Below are positions 24,167 to 32,667 of a DNA stretch of 37,573 bases, in pieces. The notes under the pieces are model-generated. The model was not told where the DNA came from. It did not search any database and saw only the letters and a program-made list of their open reading frames with translations. Origin of the DNA: an uncultured Hyphomicrobiaceae bacterium. Lineage in GTDB: Bacteria; Pseudomonadota; Alphaproteobacteria; Rhizobiales; Hyphomicrobiaceae. Both the position numbers and the translations under genes were made by a program. The DNA is taken from positions 1-37,573 of the forward strand of contig CALMPK010000109.1 in the NCBI GenBank assembly GCA_937873575.1, read 5' to 3'. Positions within the stretch are counted from its first letter, which is position 1. Every line of letters starts with the position of its first letter.

Positions 24167-24443
24167 GAATGTGGGAGGTGCCGACCAGCCTTCAAGATGG
24201 CGCGGCGGAAATTTTCGGCGACCCGGGTCAGGGCGTGCGAGCCGCTGTCGCGCTGGGAAGCGCGGCGCTCGGGCTGGCGCGCCCGGTCGGGGAAAATGCG
24301 AATGGGTCCAGGCGCGATCCGCCATGCGGTCGGCCGGACCCGAGTGACGCGGACGGAAGCGGCGTGGTTCGGGCGTCGGCCGAACCCGCCCGCACCCTCC
24401 CAATTTCGTAGGCCCGGCGTCGGCCATTCGGCGCGCTTCCACC

Positions 24444-24472
24444 TTGGCCCAGGTCAGGATGCGATCTAATCT
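24444..24472 (+). promoter_or_regulatory. Putative sigma-70-type promoter of a leaderless small gene
   Basis: TTGGCC (24444-24449), a 17-base spacer and TAATCT (24467-24472) precede the ATG at 24479 by six bases. If real, the transcript would begin at or next to the start codon. Confidence 0.4.
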
Positions 24473-24478
24473 CGATCC

Positions 24479-24679
24479 ATGGCTTATCTGGTCTCCGGCG
24501 CCATTCTGCTCGGCCTCATCCTCGGCATGTTCTGGTTGAAGGACGAGCTCCGGTCGCCGCGTCTCGCGCGCATGTGCTATTCCGAGCTCACCGCGCGTCT
24601 CGCGGTGGTGGCCGCGGGCCTCATGATGGTTGGAGCAGTCGCCATCGCAGGTCAGCTGTGGCGACTGGCGGCCGGCTGA
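24479..24679 (+). CDS. Small two-helix membrane protein, unknown function
   Basis: A 66-residue hypothetical protein with two hydrophobic segments: residues 2-20 (AYLVSGAILLGLILGMFWL) and about 40-62 (LAVVAAGLMMVGAVAIAGQL), joined by a charged loop containing KDELRSPRLARMCYSE. There is no Shine-Dalgarno, but a plausible promoter ends six bases before the ATG, so it may be leaderless. It precedes the DUF2270 gene on the same strand by 69 bp. I do not recognise a family. The clean two-helix pattern is the main argument that it is real. Confidence 0.55.
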   Translation: MAYLVSGAILLGLILGMFWLKDELRSPRLARMCYSELTARLAVVAAGLMMVGAVAIAGQLWRLAAG

Positions 24680-24748
24680 CCGGTTCGCTGCGGACCAGGT
24701 CGGCTCTCGCCGTAGCGTGAGAAACCGCACACATCGCGCGAGGTGCCG

Positions 24749-25438
24749 ATGGACCAAAAGACGAGCCCCGAACACTCCACAAGCCCGATCGAATTCACGC
24801 CGGCCGAACTCGGCGCCATCGCCCATCTCTATCGCGGCGAGGTCTATCGCTCGACGATCTGGCGAACCCGGCTCGACGCCACCACGAACTGGGCCGTCGC
24901 GACTCTCGGCATCGCGCTCTCGGTATCGTTCGCGAGCCCCGGGGCCTCGCCCTTGCCGCTGCTGCTGGTTGGTCTGTTGAGCATCGTCTTCCTCGTGTTC
25001 GAGGCGCGTCGCTACCGCTACTTCAACGTCTGGCGTGCCCGGGCCCGCTGGATGGAGAAACACCTCTATGCGCCGATGCTGCGCGGCGAGGGTGTGCCGA
25101 TGGAAAACCGCTGGAACCACACGCTCGCCGAAGACTACATGGCGCCGAGCCATCACGTCGGGCTGACCCGTGCCATCGGCCGGCGGCTCAGACGGAACTA
25201 TGTCTGGATCCTCGGCATCCAGACTGTCGCCTACTACAGCAAGGTGTCGATCCATCCGACGCCGCTCGAAAGCCTCGACCAGCTCTGGCAGCGAACGGCC
25301 GTCGGCCCGATCCCCGGACAGTGGGTGGTCGCTGCGGGGGTGCTGTTCAACGGCTGTTGGATCGCGTTCGCGATCTATCAGCTCATGCTCGACATGCGGC
25401 GCAATCGCGGCCGTACCCGCTCGGAGGCGATGGGCTGA
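24749..25438 (+). CDS. DUF2270 domain membrane protein
   Basis: A 229-residue predicted integral membrane protein. After a polar N-terminus come FTPAELGAIAHLYRGEVYRS and IWRTRLDATTNWAVATLGIA, two hydrophobic segments (about residues 48-85), a conserved RRYRYFNVWRARARWMEKHL stretch, and a final hydrophobic helix near residue 195-215. This layout and the YRGE / RTRLD words match DUF2270, of unknown function. The ATG at 24749 follows GAGG; a GTG two codons upstream is possible. It may be co-transcribed with the small two-TM gene before it. Confidence 0.85.
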   Translation: MDQKTSPEHSTSPIEFTPAELGAIAHLYRGEVYRSTIWRTRLDATTNWAVATLGIALSVSFASPGASPLPLLLVGLLSIVFLVFEARRYRYFNVWRARARWMEKHLYAPMLRGEGVPMENRWNHTLAEDYMAPSHHVGLTRAIGRRLRRNYVWILGIQTVAYYSKVSIHPTPLESLDQLWQRTAVGPIPGQWVVAAGVLFNGCWIAFAIYQLMLDMRRNRGRTRSEAMG

Positions 25439-25490
25439 AGCTTCGGCTGATCGCGGAGTGTCATATGCTAGTGGGCAGAGCGCGCCCAAG

Positions 25491-25517
25491 AAAAAAGCCT
25501 CCTGCGATGCAGGAGGC
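25491..25517 (-). terminator. Strong rho-independent terminator on the minus strand
   Basis: GCCTCCTGC and GCAGGAGGC form a nine-pair stem with a three-base loop at 25497-25517. On the minus strand it is followed by TTTTTT (25491-25496). The nearest minus-strand protein gene ends more than 340 bases upstream at 25865 and has its own terminator-like hairpin, so this one probably ends a separate short transcript. Confidence 0.85.
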
Positions 25518-25700
25518 CCGGTGCGGATGCCCAAGGCACGGGGGGGGACGATAGGCACCCGACACCGGTATGAAGAAAGACGTGGGAAACGACTTGGGAA
25601 AAAACTTTTGAAAAGACGTGGGGGAGGAGGAAACGCGGTCCAGTCGTTCGTTGGGCTCCTTTTCGTCTGTTTCTCAACTCGGGAGGGGGCTTGCATCTCA
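25491..25700 (-). ncRNA. Candidate small RNA with anti-Shine-Dalgarno motif
   Basis: The minus-strand segment leading to the terminator contains no credible protein gene. It carries an uninterrupted CCTCCTCCCCC (25620-25630), complementary to ribosome binding sites, and three CCCA(C/A)GTC words spaced along an A/T-rich stretch (25579-25622). Such CUCC-rich single-stranded motifs before a U-tailed hairpin are typical of trans-acting alphaproteobacterial small RNAs. The 5' end is a guess, as I found no firm promoter. Confidence 0.35.
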
Positions 25701-25808
25701 CCGCCGCTCTCGATGATGGGAGCATGCCACTCGACCAGATGAAGCGCTGTTCCGGCGGGAACAGGGCCACGCGGCGATGTCTGGCTTCGTCCGCTGACGA
25801 GACGAAAA

Positions 25809-25834
25809 CGCCCTCAAGCCTGAGCCTGAGGGCG
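25809..25834 (-). terminator. Terminator-like hairpin after the Gly/His-rich small protein
   Basis: CGCCCTCA / TGAGGGCG, an eight-pair stem with a ten-base loop. On the minus strand it is followed by TTTTCGTC. It begins about 30 bases after the stop of the gene ending at 25865. Confidence 0.7.
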
Positions 25835-25864
25835 CTTCGCGTGTGATGAGCCGCGTGGTCTCGG

Positions 25865-26137
25865 CTACCCGATGCAGCTGTAGTACTTCGCCTTCCAGAA
25901 GCTCGAGCCCGTGAACTTCCACTTGTCGTAGAAATAGCCGCAACCGCCGCCGCCGACGAAAACGCGGGGGCCGTAGAAGTGCTTGTGGCGGAAGTGGTGG
26001 TTGTGATGCTTGAAGCCGATTTTGAAGCCGCCCCCCTTGAATCCGCCGCCGCGCCGGCCGGCCTCGGCCGAGCCGACCGCGCCGAGCGCGGCGATGGTGA
26101 CGGCAAGCGATGCGATGACGAGTTTCTTCATGGTCAT
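25865..26137 (-). CDS. Small secreted Gly/His-rich protein
   Basis: A 90-residue protein with a clear signal peptide (MTMKKLVIASLAVTIAALGA, cleavage after AEA near residue 26). The mature part is rich in glycine, histidine, lysine and aromatics (GGFKGGGFKIGFKHHNHHFR) and ends with two cysteines (C66, C88). The ATG at 26137 has GAAGGA upstream at good spacing; an ATG two codons later is too far from it. I do not recognise a family. The His-rich patch could bind metal ions in the periplasm. A terminator-like hairpin follows, so it is a stand-alone unit downstream of aat. Confidence 0.75.
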   Translation of the reverse strand: MTMKKLVIASLAVTIAALGAVGSAEAGRRGGGFKGGGFKIGFKHHNHHFRHKHFYGPRVFVGGGGCGYFYDKWKFTGSSFWKAKYYSCIG

Positions 26138-26295
26138 GGGTCTCGATCCTTCTCGTTCGAATGAGGCAGAACGATTTTCGATCGCCGCCTCCGGCTTGAT
26201 TGCCGATGCGGGAACAATGCAGCGGACGCGGAGGGCGCGCTGTTTCGGTCGAGACAACCGGGGAAATTCGTGTGTCCGCCGTCCTGCGAACGGGA

Positions 26296-26976
26296 TCAGC
26301 TTTGCGCGGGGCCAGTACCGAGGATCGCCAGAACCTGCTCGGCGCCCGCGTCACGCGGCAGCGCCAGGAAATCGCCGCTCACCTTGAGCGCAGCGTCGAG
26401 CCGCGTCTGGAATTCGCCGCGCTCCACCTCAACGGCGCCGAACTGGCGCAGGTGCTCGGTGATGAACTGGGTATCGAGCAGCATGTAGCCGCCCGCGATG
26501 AGGCGTGCGACGAGGTGGGCGAGGGCGATCTTCGAAGTATCGCGCTCGTAGGAGAACATGCTCTCGCCGAAGAACGCGCCGCCGAGCGCGACGCCATACA
26601 GGCCGCCGACGAGGCGTTCGCCCTGCCAGACCTCGACGGTGTGGCAATGGCCGAGCACGAACAGCTCGCGATAGAGCGCACGGATCCGCCCATTGATCCA
26701 GGTCGAGCGGCGCCCGGGCCGCGATGCTGCGCAGCCATCGATCACCGCGTCGTAAGCGGTATCGACGCGCACCGTGAAGTCGCTGTTGCGCATGGTGCGT
26801 GCGAGGCGGCGCGGCACGTGATAGCCGTCGAGCGGCAGGATGCCGCGGTGCTGCGGCTCGATCCAGTAGAGCGCGTGATCGTCGGCGCTTTCGGCCATCG
26901 GAAAGATGCCGCAGCTATAGGCCTTGAGCAGAACCTGCGGCGTAATCTCGATGACGATGTCGTCGCGTGACGTCAT
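26296..26976 (-). CDS. aat: Leucyl/phenylalanyl-tRNA-protein transferase
   Basis: A 226-residue enzyme that adds Leu or Phe from aminoacyl-tRNA to proteins with N-terminal Arg or Lys, marking them for ClpS/ClpAP degradation. Signatures include [49 protein letters not shown], and [19 protein letters not shown]. The length is normal. The ATG at 26976 gives the family start; the frame is open to 27033. It follows accC by 109 bp on the same strand, the order commonly seen in this bacterial group. Confidence 0.97.
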   Translation of the reverse strand: MTSRDDIVIEITPQVLLKAYSCGIFPMAESADDHALYWIEPQHRGILPLDGYHVPRRLARTMRNSDFTVRVDTAYDAVIDGCAASRPGRRSTWINGRIRALYRELFVLGHCHTVEVWQGERLVGGLYGVALGGAFFGESMFSYERDTSKIALAHLVARLIAGGYMLLDTQFITEHLRQFGAVEVERGEFQTRLDAALKVSGDFLALPRDAGAEQVLAILGTGPAQS

Positions 26977-27085
26977 CGGCGGGTCGGCCTCCTGGTCTTC
27001 CTCGGTTCTTCGGCAAGCAGGCAGCGGTGGCAAGCGCCGGGGCGTGCCGCCTCAGCATCAACCTGCCACCTCCGATCGCGCTAAT

Positions 27086-28426
27086 TTAGGGCTTTCCGAG
27101 GAATTTTTCGAGCCAGTGGATGTCGTAGAGGCCGTTGGCGATGTCCGGCTGGCGGATCAACTCGTTGAACAGCGGGATGGTCGTCTCGATGCCATCGATG
27201 ACAAACTCCGAGAGCGCCCGCTTCAGCCGCATCAGGCATTCATTGCGGTTCTTGCCGTGGACGATCAGCTTGCCGATGAGGCTGTCGTAGTAGGGCGGGA
27301 TCGAATAACCCTGGTAGACGCCGGAATCGACGCGCACACCGAGACCACCCGGCGGATGCCAGTAGGTGATGCGGCCGGGCGACGGGCGGAACGTGCGCGC
27401 GTTCTCGGCATTGATACGGCACTCGATGGCGTGGCCGGAGAACGTCACGTCCTCTTGACGCAGGGTCAGCGTGGCGCCGGAGGCGACGCGAAGCTGCTCC
27501 AGCACGAGGTCGATGCCGGTGATCGCCTCCGTCACCGGATGCTCGACCTGGAGGCGCGTGTTCATCTCGATGAAATAGAACTCGCCGTCCTCGAACAGGA
27601 ACTCGACGGTTCCGGCGCCGCGATACTTGAGCTTGCGCATCGCCACGGCGACCGTCTCGCCGATCTTGGCGCGGGCGGCGGCGTTGAGCGCGGGCGAGGG
27701 TGCCTCCTCCCACACCTTCTGGTGGCGGCGCTGGAGCGAGCAATCGCGCTCGCCGAGGTGGATGGCGTTGCCCTGCCCGTCGCCGAGCACCTGGATCTCG
27801 ATGTGGCGCGGCCGCGTCAGATACTTCTCGATGTAGACGCTGTCGTTGCCGAAGGCGGCCTTCGCCTCGGAACGCGCGGTGCCGAGCGCGACGGAAAGGT
27901 CCTGCGCGGAATGAGCGACCTTCATGCCGCGTCCGCCGCCGCCGGCCGTCGCCTTGATGAGCACGGGAAAGCCCATCTCCTTGGCGACTTTCATCGCCTG
28001 CGTCTCGCTGGTGACGGCGCCGTCGGAGCCGGGCACCACGGGAATGCCGAGCTTCTTGGCGGTCTCCTTCGCCTCGATCTTGTCGCCCATGATCCGGATG
28101 TGCTCGGACGTCGGGCCGATGAAGGTGATATTGTGGTCCTCGAGGATTTCGGCGAAGCGGGCGTTCTCGGAAAGAAAGCCGTAGCCGGGGTGCACGGCGT
28201 CGGCGCCGGTGATCTCGCAGGCGGCGAGCAGGCGCGGAATGTTGAGATAGCTCTCGCTCGCGGGCGGCGGGCCGATGCACACGCTCTCGTCGGCGAGGCG
28301 AACGTGCATGGCATCGGCGTCGGCGGTGGAATGGACCGCGACGGTCGAGATGCCGAGTTCCTTGCACGCGCGCTGGATGCGCAGTGCGATCTCTCCGCGG
28401 TTGGCGATCAAGACTTTGTCGAACAT
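27086..28426 (-). CDS. accC: Acetyl-CoA carboxylase, biotin carboxylase subunit
   Basis: A 446-residue ATP-grasp enzyme that carboxylates biotin on AccB using bicarbonate and ATP, the first half of malonyl-CoA synthesis. Family motifs: [20 protein letters not shown] at the N-terminus, [17 protein letters not shown], the glycine-rich loop [17 protein letters not shown], the catalytic stretch [20 protein letters not shown], and the C-terminal [20 protein letters not shown]. Length is typical. The ATG at 28426 matches relatives; a GTG three codons earlier is in frame. It is third in the run aroQ / accB / accC. Confidence 0.98.
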   Translation of the reverse strand: MFDKVLIANRGEIALRIQRACKELGISTVAVHSTADADAMHVRLADESVCIGPPPASESYLNIPRLLAACEITGADAVHPGYGFLSENARFAEILEDHNITFIGPTSEHIRIMGDKIEAKETAKKLGIPVVPGSDGAVTSETQAMKVAKEMGFPVLIKATAGGGGRGMKVAHSAQDLSVALGTARSEAKAAFGNDSVYIEKYLTRPRHIEIQVLGDGQGNAIHLGERDCSLQRRHQKVWEEAPSPALNAAARAKIGETVAVAMRKLKYRGAGTVEFLFEDGEFYFIEMNTRLQVEHPVTEAITGIDLVLEQLRVASGATLTLRQEDVTFSGHAIECRINAENARTFRPSPGRITYWHPPGGLGVRVDSGVYQGYSIPPYYDSLIGKLIVHGKNRNECLMRLKRALSEFVIDGIETTIPLFNELIRQPDIANGLYDIHWLEKFLGKP

Positions 28427-28548
28427 TTTTTGCACCGTGAGTGGAGAGGGGGAGAGGGTCGGCGAGTGGCGAGGCGTTTCCTCGGGCCGCTCTCGGATGT
28501 GCTCCCCGCGCGCTTCAGGCGATCGGACGAGTGGCGCCCAGAGATGCG

Positions 28549-29130
28549 CTATTCGACGATCACCAGCGGCTCTCCGAACTCGACCGGCTGGCCGTTCTCG
28601 AACAGGATCGCCGTAACGGTGCCGGCCTTCGGCGCCGGGATCTGGTTCATGGTCTTCATCGCCTCGATGATGAGCAGCGTATCGCCGACAGCGACGCGCT
28701 TGCCGATCTCGATGAAGGCCGCCGCGCCCGGCTCCGGCGCGCGGTAGGCCGTGCCGACCATCGGCGACTTGACGGCGCCGGGATGCTTCGCCGGGTCAGC
28801 GCCGGCCGCCGATGCAGCGGCGGCGCCTGGGGCGGCCGCGGCAACGGCGGAGGCCGCCGGCATCGCCATCGCCTGCGGTGCGGCGACCGCGCTGACGGTG
28901 AGCTGGCGCGCCACGCGCACGCGCAGGCCGCTCTTCTCGATCTCGATCTCGGAGAGGCCGGTCTCGTTCAGAAGCTCGGCAAGCTCACGGATCATCTCCT
29001 TCTCCGGGCTGCCCTTGCTGGCGGCCGGCTGGGTATCCGATTTGGCTTCCGTCTTCGATTGCGAGGTCTGGGCGGTCATCCCGGTCATTCCCTTCTTGCC
29101 TGCGCCTGTGGTCTTGCGGCGCTTCGTCAT
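28549..29130 (-). CDS. accB: Acetyl-CoA carboxylase, biotin carboxyl carrier protein
   Basis: A 193-residue carrier. The N-terminal part has an AccB dimer-type segment ([20 protein letters not shown]), then an Ala/Pro-rich linker about residues 85-115 ([19 protein letters not shown]), then the biotinyl domain with the modified lysine in [11 protein letters not shown]. The ATG at 29130 overlaps the aroQ stop in an ATGA arrangement, which supports this start. It adds a basic tail ([14 protein letters not shown]) relative to an alternative ATG at 29079. It is cotranscribed with aroQ before it and accC after it (122 bp gap). Confidence 0.96.
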   Translation of the reverse strand: MTKRRKTTGAGKKGMTGMTAQTSQSKTEAKSDTQPAASKGSPEKEMIRELAELLNETGLSEIEIEKSGLRVRVARQLTVSAVAAPQAMAMPAASAVAAAAPGAAAASAAGADPAKHPGAVKSPMVGTAYRAPEPGAAAFIEIGKRVAVGDTLLIIEAMKTMNQIPAPKAGTVTAILFENGQPVEFGEPLVIVE

Positions 29131-29615
29131 GGTGTTTTCTTGCCTGCTGCCGCGGGGCCGCCCTTGCCGGCGTTCGCCGCCAGCACGTCGGCCATCGCCT
29201 CGACGGCGAGCTCGTAGCCCTTGGCCCCAAGGCCGCAGATCACGCCCTTGGCCGCCAGCGAAACATAGGAATGGTGGCGGTAGGGCTCGCGGCGGAAAAT
29301 GTTGGACAGATGCACTTCGATCACCGGCAGCTCGGCGGCCTGAAGGGCGTCGAGCAGCGCGATCGAGGTGTGGGTGAGCCCACCGGCGTTGACGATCAGG
29401 CCCGAGCCCTTGTCGCGCGCCTCGTGAACCCAGTCGATCAACTGGCCCTCGTGGTTCGACTGGCGGAACTCGAGCGTGAGGCCGACGCGCGCCGCCGCCG
29501 ATTCGGCGCGACGGCGGACATCGGCCAGCGTCTCGTGGCCGTACACGTCGGGCTCGCGCGCGCCGAGCAGGTTGAGGTTCGGACCGTTCAGGACGTAAAC
29601 GGGCTTGGCGTGCAT
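29127..29615 (-). CDS. aroQ: Type II 3-dehydroquinate dehydratase
   Basis: A 162-residue dodecameric dehydratase converting 3-dehydroquinate to 3-dehydroshikimate. Motifs: [56 protein letters not shown], and [20 protein letters not shown]. The tail after [15 protein letters not shown] is longer than usual ([11 protein letters not shown]) and overlaps the accB start by four bases. ATGs at 29615 and 29627 are both possible; 29615 is nearer the family start, and neither has a strong ribosome site. It leads the aroQ-accB-accC unit, linking shikimate and fatty-acid initiation genes as in many alphaproteobacteria. Confidence 0.95.
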   Translation of the reverse strand: MHAKPVYVLNGPNLNLLGAREPDVYGHETLADVRRRAESAAARVGLTLEFRQSNHEGQLIDWVHEARDKGSGLIVNAGGLTHTSIALLDALQAAELPVIEVHLSNIFRREPYRHHSYVSLAAKGVICGLGAKGYELAVEAMADVLAANAGKGGPAAAGKKTP

Positions 29616-30196
29616 GAGTGCGGCCATCGAAGCAGTCGTTGAGCACGTCCGTAGCTGACACCAGCGCCGCTGGGCGGCCGGATCGTTGCGGGAAGAAACG
29701 TTGCTGGCCGGGGGCAGCCGAACGAGCGTTGGCGCTGGGCAGGCCGCTCGACGGGTTTGCGTCGAGTTCCCGCCGTGTCCGCCAAGGCGTCCGGCCTGAG
29801 CACAGTTCCAGGCAACCGAGTAAGAACCAACCGCCCGTGTATCAGCTTTCCCCAGGCGGCGGAAGGGCGACGGCAACACGTCTGTTGAAGATCCGCGAGC
29901 GCCACCGGGCGGCCTGGCAGGCCCCCAGAATGTGCGCCCGTCCGCCACTCGAGACTTAGCCCCGGCGACGGCCGTCGAGGCGCACCGGAGCGATGTCGGA
30001 TAACCAGGTTGTGAGAGGCGCTCTGTGGAGCGGTGTCGGAAGTGATGGGCAGGCGCTCGCGCCCCGTCGAAATCAGAAAATACAACGCAAAATCAATTGC
30101 TTGTGTGCGATGTGCGGGCTGCGCCACATGTCGGAGGTGGAAGCGCCGAAGCACTTCCACCTCATCCGATCGCAGGCTCTCCCGAGCCTGCGTTCC
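29616..30196 (-). other. Intergenic region between dsbA-like gene and aroQ
   Basis: A 581-base gap with no gene I can support. Two strong hairpins lie at its dsbA end. An A+T-rich patch at 30068-30110 (minus-strand words TTGATT and TTGCGTTGTATTTTC) could hold a promoter for aroQ-accBC, which would then have a leader of over 400 bases. The stretch 29640-30060 shows nothing recognisable. Confidence 0.4.
30134..30192 (-). terminator. Twin perfect hairpins after the dsbA-like gene
   Basis: The first is CGCAGGCTC / GAGCCTGCG, nine pairs, at 30171-30192, five bases after the gene's end. The second is GAGGTGGAAG / CTTCCACCTC, ten pairs with a ten-base loop, at 30134-30163. Neither is followed by a T-run on the minus strand. 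They probably stop or protect the dsbA transcript. Confidence 0.6.
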
Positions 30197-31024
30197 TCAG
30201 CACGAGATGCAACCCGACTTGCGAACCTCGGCGATGTCGCTCTTGAGCTGGCCGAGCAGGTCCTGCGGCGCGCCCGGGATGGAGCGGTCGCCAACCAGGA
30301 AGTGGGGCGTGCCGTTGATGCCGAGCGTCTGCGCCAGCTCGCGCACCTTCTTGATCTCGTTCGTGACGGCTTCCGACTTCACGTCCGCCTTGAGGCGGTT
30401 CATGTCGAGCCCGGCCTTCTCCGCGATCTTCAGGGCGCTCGCCATATCGGCCTGCCCCTTGTGCTGGATCATCACCGAGTGGAACTCCCAATACTTGCCC
30501 TGCATGCGGGCGGCGAGCGCCACCTGGGCCGCCTCTTCCGAGCCCTTGGACAGGATCGGCAGCTCGCGGAACACCACCTTCACCTTGGCGTCGTCCTTGA
30601 TGAGCTGGGCGACGTCGGAGAAGCCGCGCTTGCAGTAGCCGCAGTTGTAATCGAAGAACTCGACGACAGTGACGTCACCCTTGGGGTTGCCGGCGACGGG
30701 CGCATCGGGATCGCGGTAGAGCTGATCGGCGTGTGCGGCGAGGGCAGACTTCAGCTTCTCCGCCTGCACCTGCTCCATCTTGGTTTCGAGCGCGGCCTGG
30801 ATCTCCAGGAACACTTCCGGATTGGCGATCAGGTAGTCCTTGATGATGCGCTGGATCTCGGACTTCTGCTCGGCCGAGAACGAGCTGGCCGGAGCCGCTG
30901 CCGCCGCTGGCTGGGCCGGCTTATCTTGGGCCTTGAGGTAGCCCGGAACCGCCGCAACGGCGAAGACCGCGAGAGCCGCGGATGCGAAGGCCGCTGCGAG
31001 GCGGGGCGAACGGTGGGATGTCAT
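30197..31024 (-). CDS. ScsC/DsbA-family thiol:disulfide oxidoreductase
   Basis: A 275-residue periplasmic thioredoxin-fold protein. It has a signal peptide (residues 1-33), then an N-terminal helical region (EIQRIIKDYLIANPEVFLEI, about 55-75) like the oligomerisation stalk of ScsC-type isomerases. The thioredoxin domain has active site FFDYNCGYCKR (C128, C131) and the cis-Pro loop NGTPHFLVGD. The protein ends KSGCISC, adding a second CxxC (C272, C275). The stalk suggests an isomerase or copper-stress role rather than a plain oxidase. It sits between the M48 protease and aroQ, an order common in the group, and is followed by twin hairpins. Confidence 0.92.
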   Translation of the reverse strand: MTSHRSPRLAAAFASAALAVFAVAAVPGYLKAQDKPAQPAAAAAPASSFSAEQKSEIQRIIKDYLIANPEVFLEIQAALETKMEQVQAEKLKSALAAHADQLYRDPDAPVAGNPKGDVTVVEFFDYNCGYCKRGFSDVAQLIKDDAKVKVVFRELPILSKGSEEAAQVALAARMQGKYWEFHSVMIQHKGQADMASALKIAEKAGLDMNRLKADVKSEAVTNEIKKVRELAQTLGINGTPHFLVGDRSIPGAPQDLLGQLKSDIAEVRKSGCISC

Positions 31025-31242
31025 CAGGCTCTCTCTCTTCGGGGCTGACTAACGGGCTCGAAATCTGGAAGGGATCGGAGGGGAGGCTCTCGTTTGCTAT
31101 GGCGCAGAGGCTGACCGGCACACGCGAACCGGCCGGCCGCCAAGTGATGCCGCAAACCGCCCGGCATTCGCACATATGGCCCGCGGTACGCCGGCCGCAA
31201 GTGCACATCCGCGCTCCTTCGTCCGCCTCACCTCTCCCGATC

Positions 31243-32667
31243 TCAAGTCTCCGGCTTGTAGTTGATGATGTCGTCGTTGCGCAACCACTCCGGCGAGCCC
31301 TGCTTCAACTGCGTCTGGGCCCGCTTGGCGAAGATCTGCGCCTGTTTGACGTTGCCTTCGAGGAAGTAGGCCTGCGCGGTTTCGGCGTCGGCGAGCGGGA
31401 GGCGGCCCTGCTTGTAATAGGCCGTCGCCAACAGGCGGTGCGCACGCGGATTTTCGTCGTTGATGACAGCCTTACGCAGCAGCTCGATCGATTCCTTGAT
31501 CGAGCGCTCGTCGCCCATGCTCTGCAGAGCAGTTGCCAACTCGACCTGAATGAGCGGCGCATTGTCGGCAAGCTTCAGCGAGCGGCGCAGCGGTTCGATG
31601 GCCTGCGTGGCGCGCCCTGCCCGCATCAGCAGGTCGCCCTTCAGTTCCCAGAAATAGGCGTAGTCGGGGCGTTCGCGGATCAGGTCCTCGACGTCGTGCA
31701 CAGCCCGCTCGACGCCCTGCGGACCACCCTGGAAATAGCGCGCCACGGCGCGGGCGTAGCGCGCGGGCAGAGATGTATCGCGCTCGGGATAGCGGTTGAA
31801 GACGACGCGCGGGCTCTCGAGGTAGCCCGACAACTTGGCCCGCATCAGGTTATGGCGCAGGGTGAGGTCGGCGCTGTCCTTCTTGTTGTAATTCGGGCTC
31901 GATTGCACGAGCTGGCGAAGGCGCGCGAGGCGATCGGTCGCCACAGGGTGGCTGCGCGCGAACGCATCCTTTTGCGCGTCCGAAATGTACTCCTGCTGAG
32001 CGAAACGCTCGAACGTTTCCAGCATGCCGAGGCCCGACTGCTCGGTGGTGTTCAAGTACTTGAGGCCGGCCTGGTCGGCGGCGGATTCCTGCGAGCGGCG
32101 CTCGGCGAGCAGCGAACGCATGATGAGTTCGGAGCCGCCCTGCATCACCGCCTGACCGGCGCCGCCGATGTCGCGGCCGGTGTCGCCGCCGGTGGCCGCA
32201 GCACCGCCGATCAGCAGTACGCCGAGCACCTGGGCCAGGAGGATCTTGGTCTGGTCGCGGGCGATGCGCGCGCGCAGCGCCGCCATGTGCCCGCCGGCGA
32301 TGTGGCCCGTCTCGTGGGCGATGACGCCGATGATCTGGTTCGGCGTCTCGGACTGCATCAGCGCGCCCGTGTGCACGAAGACGTTGCGTCCGTCCACGAC
32401 GAAGGCGTTGAACGCGTCGTTGCGGACGATGCGCATGGAAATGCGCCCGGCGCCGAGGCCTGCGGCGCGGAAGATGGGCCGGGCATATTCGTTGAGAAGG
32501 TTCTCGATCTCGGTGTCGCGGATCAGCGGCAATCCCTGCGCACTTGCCGGCGCCGTCCAGGTGGACGTGAACGCCACGACTGCCACGACAAATGCGGTCG
32601 CGAGGCCGACGGTGCGCCGCACGACGCCCCCCGCAGCTCCGGCCAGGTTCGATACCTTGATCCTCAT
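31243..32667 (-). CDS. M48-family metalloprotease with TPR region (BepA-like)
   Basis: A 474-residue periplasmic zinc protease. A long signal peptide ends at ASAQG (about residue 43). The catalytic motif is VIAHETGHIAGGH (H118, E119, H122), with a third ligand E194 in RSQESAADQAG. A C-terminal half of helical repeats (about 310-460, including YFWELKGDLLMRAGRATQAI and AHRLLATAYYKQGRLPLADA) matches the TPR domain of BepA, which degrades misassembled outer-membrane proteins. The ATG at 32667 was preferred; a TTG three codons earlier is also in frame with an AGAGGA. It is divergent from the aminotransferase and 218 bp upstream of the dsbA-like gene. Both act on envelope protein folding. Confidence 0.95.
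   Translation of the reverse strand: MRIKVSNLAGAAGGVVRRTVGLATAFVVAVVAFTSTWTAPASAQGLPLIRDTEIENLLNEYARPIFRAAGLGAGRISMRIVRNDAFNAFVVDGRNVFVHTGALMQSETPNQIIGVIAHETGHIAGGHMAALRARIARDQTKILLAQVLGVLLIGGAAATGGDTGRDIGGAGQAVMQGGSELIMRSLLAERRSQESAADQAGLKYLNTTEQSGLGMLETFERFAQQEYISDAQKDAFARSHPVATDRLARLRQLVQSSPNYNKKDSADLTLRHNLMRAKLSGYLESPRVVFNRYPERDTSLPARYARAVARYFQGGPQGVERAVHDVEDLIRERPDYAYFWELKGDLLMRAGRATQAIEPLRRSLKLADNAPLIQVELATALQSMGDERSIKESIELLRKAVINDENPRAHRLLATAYYKQGRLPLADAETAQAYFLEGNVKQAQIFAKRAQTQLKQGSPEWLRNDDIINYKPET

Larger units (their letters stand above)
24124..24478. other. Divergent intergenic region with a perfect 21-base palindrome
   Basis: A 355-base gap between DUF2852 (minus) and a small two-TM protein (plus). 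It contains GTGAATGTG-CTT-CACATTCAC at 24146-24166 with an adjoining GAATGTG half-repeat, and a -35/-10 pair at 24444-24472. No gene is supported here. Confidence 0.5.

Noticed and set aside
24116-25696. 526-codon minus-strand frame
   Set aside because: Covers the DUF2270 and two-TM genes in antisense, with a low-complexity charged translation. DUF2270 on the plus strand has family words and membrane segments.
26924-28747. 607-codon plus-strand frame
   Set aside because: Antisense to accC, no domain.
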